In this document: positions 4,984-8,211 of the stretch, piece after piece | Numbering within the stretch: the first letter of the stretch is position 1 | Layout of the letters: each line of letters opens with the position of its first letter | NCBI GenBank assembly: GCA_016873405.1 | Contig: VGXH01000067.1 | Location: forward strand, 1 to 8,211 | Length of the DNA stretch: 8,211 nucleotides | Origin: a bacterium | Lineage (GTDB): Bacteria; Krumholzibacteriota; Krumholzibacteria; LZORAL124-64-63 | Direction of reading: 5' to 3' | Notes under the pieces: generated by a model | What the model was told of the DNA's origin: nothing | The model's database searches: none | Seen by the model: the letters and a program-made list of their open reading frames with translations, nothing else | Program-made: the position numbers and the translations under genes

Positions 4984-6210
4984 ATGCTCAACCGGATCTG
5001 GACCTTCTTCTTCATCGGCGGCTTCGTGGCCGCGGTCGGCCGCTCCCTGGCCGGGCACGCCGGCGTCTGGCGCGAGATGGTCGGCGCCTCGTTCGAGATG
5101 GCCAAGACGGGGTTCGAGATCGCGCTGGGGCTGACCGGCGTGATGTGCCTGTGGCTGGGCATCATGAAGATCGGCGAGCGCGGCGGCGCCGTGGAGTTCA
5201 TCGCCCGCGCGTTCGGCCCGCTGGGGCGCCGCCTGTTCCCCGGGATCCCCGCCGGCCACCCCGCGCACGGCAGCATCGTCATGAACATGGCCGCGAACAT
5301 GCTGGGCCTGGACAACGCGGCCACGCCGGTCGGCCTCAAGGCGATGGGCCAGATGCAGGAGCTGAACGCGGACAAGGACACCGCCAGCAACGACCAGATC
5401 CTGTTCCTGGTGATCAACGCCTCGTCGGTGACCATCGTGCCGACGACGATCCTCGCCTTCCGCGCGCAGCTGGGCGCCGCCGACCCGACCGACGTGTTCC
5501 TGCCGATCCTGGTCGCCACGTTCTGCTCGACCATGGCCGGCCTGCTGGTGACCGGCGCGATCCAGCGCCTGCGCCTGTGGGACAAGGTGGTCGTGGCCTA
5601 TCTGGGCGGCATGACGGCGATCGTCGGCGGGCTGGTCGCGTACTTCGCGCACCTGGACCAGGCGGCGCTGGAGACGCAGTCCTCGCTGGTGGCCAACGGG
5701 CTGATCTTCGGCTTCATCCTGGCCTTCATCGGCGCCGGCATGCGGCGGCGCGTGGACCTGTTCAACGCCTTCGTCGATGGCGGCAAGGAGGGGTTCCACG
5801 TCGCCATCGGCATCGTGCCCTACCTGGTGGCGATGCTGGTCGGCATCGGCGTCTTCCGCGCCAGCGGCGCGCTGGACCTGATCCTGGGCGGCGTGCGCGC
5901 GCTGGTGGAGACGATCGGCGGCGACACGCGCTGGATCGAGGGCCTGCCCACCATGCTCATGAAGCCGCTGAGCGGCAGCGGCGCGCGCGGCATGATGATC
6001 GAGACGATGAAGAACGCCGGCGCCGACTCCTTCGCCGGCCGCCTGGCCTGCGTGGTGCAGGGCAGCGCCGAAACGACGTTCTACGTGCTGGCCGTGTACT
6101 TCGGCTCGGTGGGCATCCGGCGCACGCGCCACGCCGTGGCGTGCGGGCTGGCGGCGGACGTGGCGGGGTTCGCGGCGGCGGTGGGGATGGCGTATTTGTT
6201 CTGGGGGTAG
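4984..6210 (+). CDS. SpmA-SpmB fusion membrane protein (nucleoside recognition/gate domains)
   Basis: A 408-residue polytopic inner-membrane protein equal to Bacillus SpmA plus SpmB joined in one chain. The SpmA half (about 1-195) has the signature NMAANMLGLDNAATPVGLKA (101-120). The SpmB half (about 203-408) has LPTMLMKPLSGSGARG (321-336) and QGSAETTFYVLAVYFGSVGI (359-378). About eight to ten hydrophobic segments are spread along both halves. In B. subtilis the separate proteins are needed for spore-core dehydration, but fused versions are common in non-sporulating Gram-negatives, where the substrate is unknown. Gate-domain relatives are transport-like proteins, so small-molecule or ion movement is plausible. 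Start chosen for AGGAG five bases upstream and a short leader from the promoter at 4923-4951. The next gene follows 8 bases later, suggesting co-transcription. No sporulation genes are visible nearby. Confidence 0.92.
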   Translation: MLNRIWTFFFIGGFVAAVGRSLAGHAGVWREMVGASFEMAKTGFEIALGLTGVMCLWLGIMKIGERGGAVEFIARAFGPLGRRLFPGIPAGHPAHGSIVMNMAANMLGLDNAATPVGLKAMGQMQELNADKDTASNDQILFLVINASSVTIVPTTILAFRAQLGAADPTDVFLPILVATFCSTMAGLLVTGAIQRLRLWDKVVVAYLGGMTAIVGGLVAYFAHLDQAALETQSSLVANGLIFGFILAFIGAGMRRRVDLFNAFVDGGKEGFHVAIGIVPYLVAMLVGIGVFRASGALDLILGGVRALVETIGGDTRWIEGLPTMLMKPLSGSGARGMMIETMKNAGADSFAGRLACVVQGSAETTFYVLAVYFGSVGIRRTRHAVACGLAADVAGFAAAVGMAYLFWG

Positions 6211-6218
6211 GGGGCGCG

Positions 6219-6506
6219 ATGTTCTCCAAGAAATGCCCGTCCTGCGGCTACGGCTTCACGTTGCGACGCTTCCTCGGCCTGCGCTCGTACCGCTTCACCT
6301 GCCCGGGATGCGGCGCGCCGCTGGCGATGGACTATCGCCGCGCCGTCATCGCGATCTTCCTCCAGGCGCCGTTGTTCTCGTGGGCGCTCACCCAGGCCTT
6401 CCGGAATCCGTGGTATTGGCTCGCGATGCCGGCGGTGTTCGGCGCCTCGTTCGTGATCCATTACGTGTGCTTCGCGGTCGCGGCGGATGGGCCGCGGGGG
6501 AAGTGA
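6219..6506 (+). CDS. Small zinc-ribbon protein with two membrane helices
   Basis: A 95-residue protein. The N-terminal third is a zinc ribbon, CPSCG (C6, C9) and CPGCG (C28, C31), with basic residues between the knuckles (TLRRFLGLRSYR). Two hydrophobic stretches follow, about 42-60 and 65-88, which should form a membrane hairpin. With both termini on one side, the ribbon is probably cytoplasmic. I do not recognise a named family; small ribbon-plus-two-helix proteins are widespread and uncharacterised. It begins 8 bases after the SpmA-SpmB stop with a G-rich stretch instead of a strong ribosome site, so it is likely translated from the same mRNA. An accessory role for the fusion protein is inference from position alone. 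Confidence 0.82.
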   Translation: MFSKKCPSCGYGFTLRRFLGLRSYRFTCPGCGAPLAMDYRRAVIAIFLQAPLFSWALTQAFRNPWYWLAMPAVFGASFVIHYVCFAVAADGPRGK

Positions 6507-6548
6507 CGCGTTGCGGAGGATTCAAGTCGTCGCCGCGCCAGCGCTCGG

Positions 6549-6564
6549 CTTGCGCCGGCGCAAG
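6549..6564. repeat. 16-base perfect palindrome between two plus-strand operons
   Basis: CTTGCGCCGGCGCAAG is its own reverse complement. As RNA it gives a six-pair stem with a CCGG loop. It lies 43 bases after the zinc-ribbon stop and is followed by more GC-rich repeats (GCGCGC, GCCGGCGC) to about 6608. No U-tract follows, so it is a weak terminator candidate; a binding site or 3'-end stabiliser is equally possible. The rest of 6507-6733 shows no convincing promoter for the gene at 6734. Confidence 0.45.
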
Positions 6565-6733
6565 TCGGCAGAGCGCGCGCCGGCGCACGCGCGCGCAGCG
6601 CGGCGCGTCCCGGACCACGCAGTCCACTGATCGAGAAGATGTGGAAATCGCTCAACGAATCCGCCCGCTCGGTCGTTAGGCACATGGAGCCATCGCCAAC
6701 CCGCATCCGCTCCGCGAGAGCCGGGAGGCCAGC

Positions 6734-8053
6734 ATGTGCCGAGTCCGCCCCGCCGTCACTGTCCTGTTCAGCCTCTGCCTGGCGCTTGCCGTGGCCGGCG
6801 AATGCCCCGCGCGCGCGCCGTCCCTGGCGCCCGGAATGCCGCCCGAAGTGCAGTCCATCCGCGAATGCCGCCTGGACAAGGCGCAGTACGAGGAGCTGGC
6901 CGCGCAGTGGCGCGGGTTCCTCGAACGCAATCCCGGTTCCGCGATCGCCGAGGTGCAGCTCGGGCGGGCCCTCCGCTATGCGGGCGCGCCGGCCGACGAG
7001 GTCTACCGCCACTTCGAATCGGCGCTGGGCCTGGGCGCCGACTGCCCGGAGGCCCTGGACGCCGCCGCCGCCACCTATCTCGGCGAATGGAAGCCGCTGG
7101 GCGACGGAGCGGAAGGCTGCTACGAACTGGGACTCAAGGCCGTGCAGCTGGCCCCTGACTGGGCCGATCCGCATTTCACGCTCTGGCCGCTCGCATTGGC
7201 GCTCGGGCGGACGCAGGAGGCCGACGAGCACGTCGCCGCGCTGGTGCGCAAGGGCGGCATACCGGCCCCGGTGCTGGACTACTGCCACAACATGCTGGCC
7301 GGCGCCGCGCGAAACGCCGTGATCTTCACGAACGGCGACAACGACACCTACGGCTGCCGGGCGCTGCAGGCCGCTCATGGCCTGCGCCTCGACGTGCAGG
7401 TGGTCAATCTCTCGCTGATCGGCCAGCCGGAGATCGACGCTGAGATCTTCGGCCGCTTCGGCGACCGGAGTCCGCTCTCGCAGGCGGAGCGGGACGACCT
7501 GCGGGACGAGTTCCTGTCCAACTACGTGCGCGACCACGAACTGTACTCGACGAAGGTGCTGCGTGCCGTCGTCGCCAAGGCCGTCCGCGGCGACTGGCGC
7601 GCCCCGATCTACCTCGCCGTCACGATTCCCGGCGCCGCGGAACTCTGCCCTCAGCCGCTGGTACTGGAAGGCGTCCTGTGGCGCGTCGCCACGGCGGCGG
7701 CGGACCCCGCGCGCCCCGTGGACGCGTCGGATCCCGCCACCGACGTGACGACATCCCATCGCCTGTTCGAGGATACGTACCGCCTCGAGTCGGCCACGGA
7801 CCTCGCCTACGACTGGGAGCGGAACAACAGCGTGCGCGCCCTGATGGACAACTACATCTCGGCGCTGTTCCGCCTGGCCGTGGCCGCCGGCAAGGCCGGC
7901 GAGGAGGCGATGATGAGGGCGGCGTTCCGGCGCGGTCTGGAGCTGGCGCGATTCCACGGCCGCGACGACCTGGCGGCCTCCCTGCGGAACTACTGGCGCA
8001 AGCTGGATCCCGGGAATCCGGAGATCGGCCGGCTCGAGCCGGTGAAGGGCTAG
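6734..8053 (+). CDS. Exported TPR-like protein resembling the soluble C-terminal domain of DUF2723 proteins
   Basis: A 439-residue protein. Residues 1-22 are a signal peptide (core VTVLFSLCLALAVA); Cys24 is preceded by AGE, so it is not a lipobox. Residues about 45-190 are helical pairs typical of TPRs (LAAQWRGFLERNPGSAIAEV, then AVQLAPDWADPHF). Residues 195-228 (AVIFTNGDNDTYGCRAL, then LRLDVQVVNLSL) closely resemble the motif in the soluble C-terminal part of DUF2723 multi-membrane proteins. PIYLAVTIPGAAEL and LEGVLWRV (291-318) also fit the later part of that region. The membrane, glycosyltransferase-like part of DUF2723 proteins is absent, so this is a stand-alone periplasmic or exported version. 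The C-terminal helices (365-421) return to TPR-like character. The function is unknown. The start has GGGAGG five bases upstream. The next gene, an ECF sigma factor, begins 9 bases after the stop, suggesting co-expression. Confidence 0.85.
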   Translation: MCRVRPAVTVLFSLCLALAVAGECPARAPSLAPGMPPEVQSIRECRLDKAQYEELAAQWRGFLERNPGSAIAEVQLGRALRYAGAPADEVYRHFESALGLGADCPEALDAAAATYLGEWKPLGDGAEGCYELGLKAVQLAPDWADPHFTLWPLALALGRTQEADEHVAALVRKGGIPAPVLDYCHNMLAGAARNAVIFTNGDNDTYGCRALQAAHGLRLDVQVVNLSLIGQPEIDAEIFGRFGDRSPLSQAERDDLRDEFLSNYVRDHELYSTKVLRAVVAKAVRGDWRAPIYLAVTIPGAAELCPQPLVLEGVLWRVATAAADPARPVDASDPATDVTTSHRLFEDTYRLESATDLAYDWERNNSVRALMDNYISALFRLAVAAGKAGEEAMMRAAFRRGLELARFHGRDDLAASLRNYWRKLDPGNPEIGRLEPVKG

Positions 8054-8062
8054 TGCGACACG

Positions 8063-8211
8063 ATGGACGCCCGCGAGGCTGATGAACTCGCCGGACGCGC
8101 GCGCGACGGCGACCCCCTGGCGCTGACGCGGCTGTACGAGGAGTTCGCGCCGGCCCTGCTCGCCTATGTGGTCCGGTTGACCGGCGACCGCGCCGCGGCC
8201 GAGGACGTGAT
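8063..8211 (+). CDS. ECF-type RNA polymerase sigma factor, N-terminal fragment (cut by window edge)
   Basis: Forty-nine codons are present before the window ends. The translation fits the start of sigma-70 region 2 in ECF sigma factors: an acidic N-terminus, RARDGDPLALTRLYEEFAP, then LLAYVVRLTGDRAAAEDV. The LTGD-x4-AEDV motif is characteristic. The gene is open to the right edge and appears intact as far as seen. It starts 9 bases after the DUF2723-like gene; the nearest purine-rich stretch (GAAGGG) is about 12 bases upstream, so translational coupling is likely. An anti-sigma factor might follow outside the window. Target promoters cannot be inferred. Confidence 0.85.
   Translation, partial: MDAREADELAGRARDGDPLALTRLYEEFAPALLAYVVRLTGDRAAAEDV

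Noticed and set aside
4945..6132. 395-codon open frame on the minus strand opposite the SpmA-SpmB gene
   Set aside because: The plus strand encodes well-known signature motifs and hydrophobic helices; the minus frame is a His/Asp/Arg-rich compositional shadow.
6639..6733. Earlier gene start at ATG 6639
   Set aside because: That frame lacks a spaced ribosome site and reads through the real gene in a different frame as a Ser/Arg/Pro-rich shadow.
6734..6805. Lipoprotein signal in the DUF2723-like protein
   Set aside because: Cys24 is preceded by Glu in AVAGEC, which breaks the lipobox rule at -1; an ordinary signal peptidase I site fits better.
6461..7957. 498-codon open frame on the minus strand
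   Set aside because: Antisense to the signal-peptide/DUF2723-like gene. Its translation is rich in Arg/Gly/His/Val with no domain pattern, and it also runs through the GC-rich intergenic repeats.

Overview
The window is a very GC-rich (about 70% by eye), densely packed bacterial segment with short operon-style junctions and Shine-Dalgarno starts. It holds seven complete protein genes, counting one catalytically dead paralogue, plus an eighth cut off by the right edge. Envelope proteins dominate: a lipoprotein, YkuD-type L,D-transpeptidases, membrane proteins and exported proteins. This means a diderm (Gram-negative-type) bacterium. A fused SpmA/SpmB protein, DUF4398-like helical lipoproteins and DUF2723-type sequence together would fit a poorly characterised lineage of the FCB group or a similar GC-rich candidate phylum. 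That placement is a guess from gene content. No phage, insertion sequence, CRISPR, tRNA or rRNA signal is visible.

Left half (156-3456, all minus strand, transcribed right to left): a four-gene cell-envelope operon. It starts with a small helical lipoprotein (2845-3456), then a long L,D-transpeptidase with an N-terminal helical domain (1618-2778). A short membrane-anchored L,D-transpeptidase follows (989-1621), joined by an ATGA overlap. Last, 11 bases further on, is an exported YkuD-like protein that has lost the catalytic Cys/His motif (156-977). The helical domain of the long enzyme aligns by eye with the lipoprotein, so one domain appears both free and fused to an enzyme. A good sigma-70-type promoter with an A-tract UP element lies at 3895-3933, minus strand. 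It would give an mRNA with an unusually long leader of about 430 nt that begins with a stable UUCG-capped hairpin.

Middle (3979-6506): a minus-strand DUF2797 zinc-cysteine protein is divergent from a plus-strand pair, a SpmA-SpmB fusion membrane protein followed 8 bases later by a zinc-ribbon/two-helix membrane protein. The 156-base divergent spacer holds a clear promoter whose -35 box sits between two identical palindromic 10-mers, a possible operator.

Right end (6734-8211, plus strand): an exported helical-repeat (TPR-like) protein resembling the soluble C-terminal part of DUF2723 membrane proteins, then 9 bases later the start of an ECF-type sigma factor gene.

The most noteworthy material is the left operon: a lipoprotein, two active-looking L,D-transpeptidases and a dead paralogue under one promoter. 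This looks like a dedicated module for peptidoglycan modification or for tethering the outer membrane to the wall.
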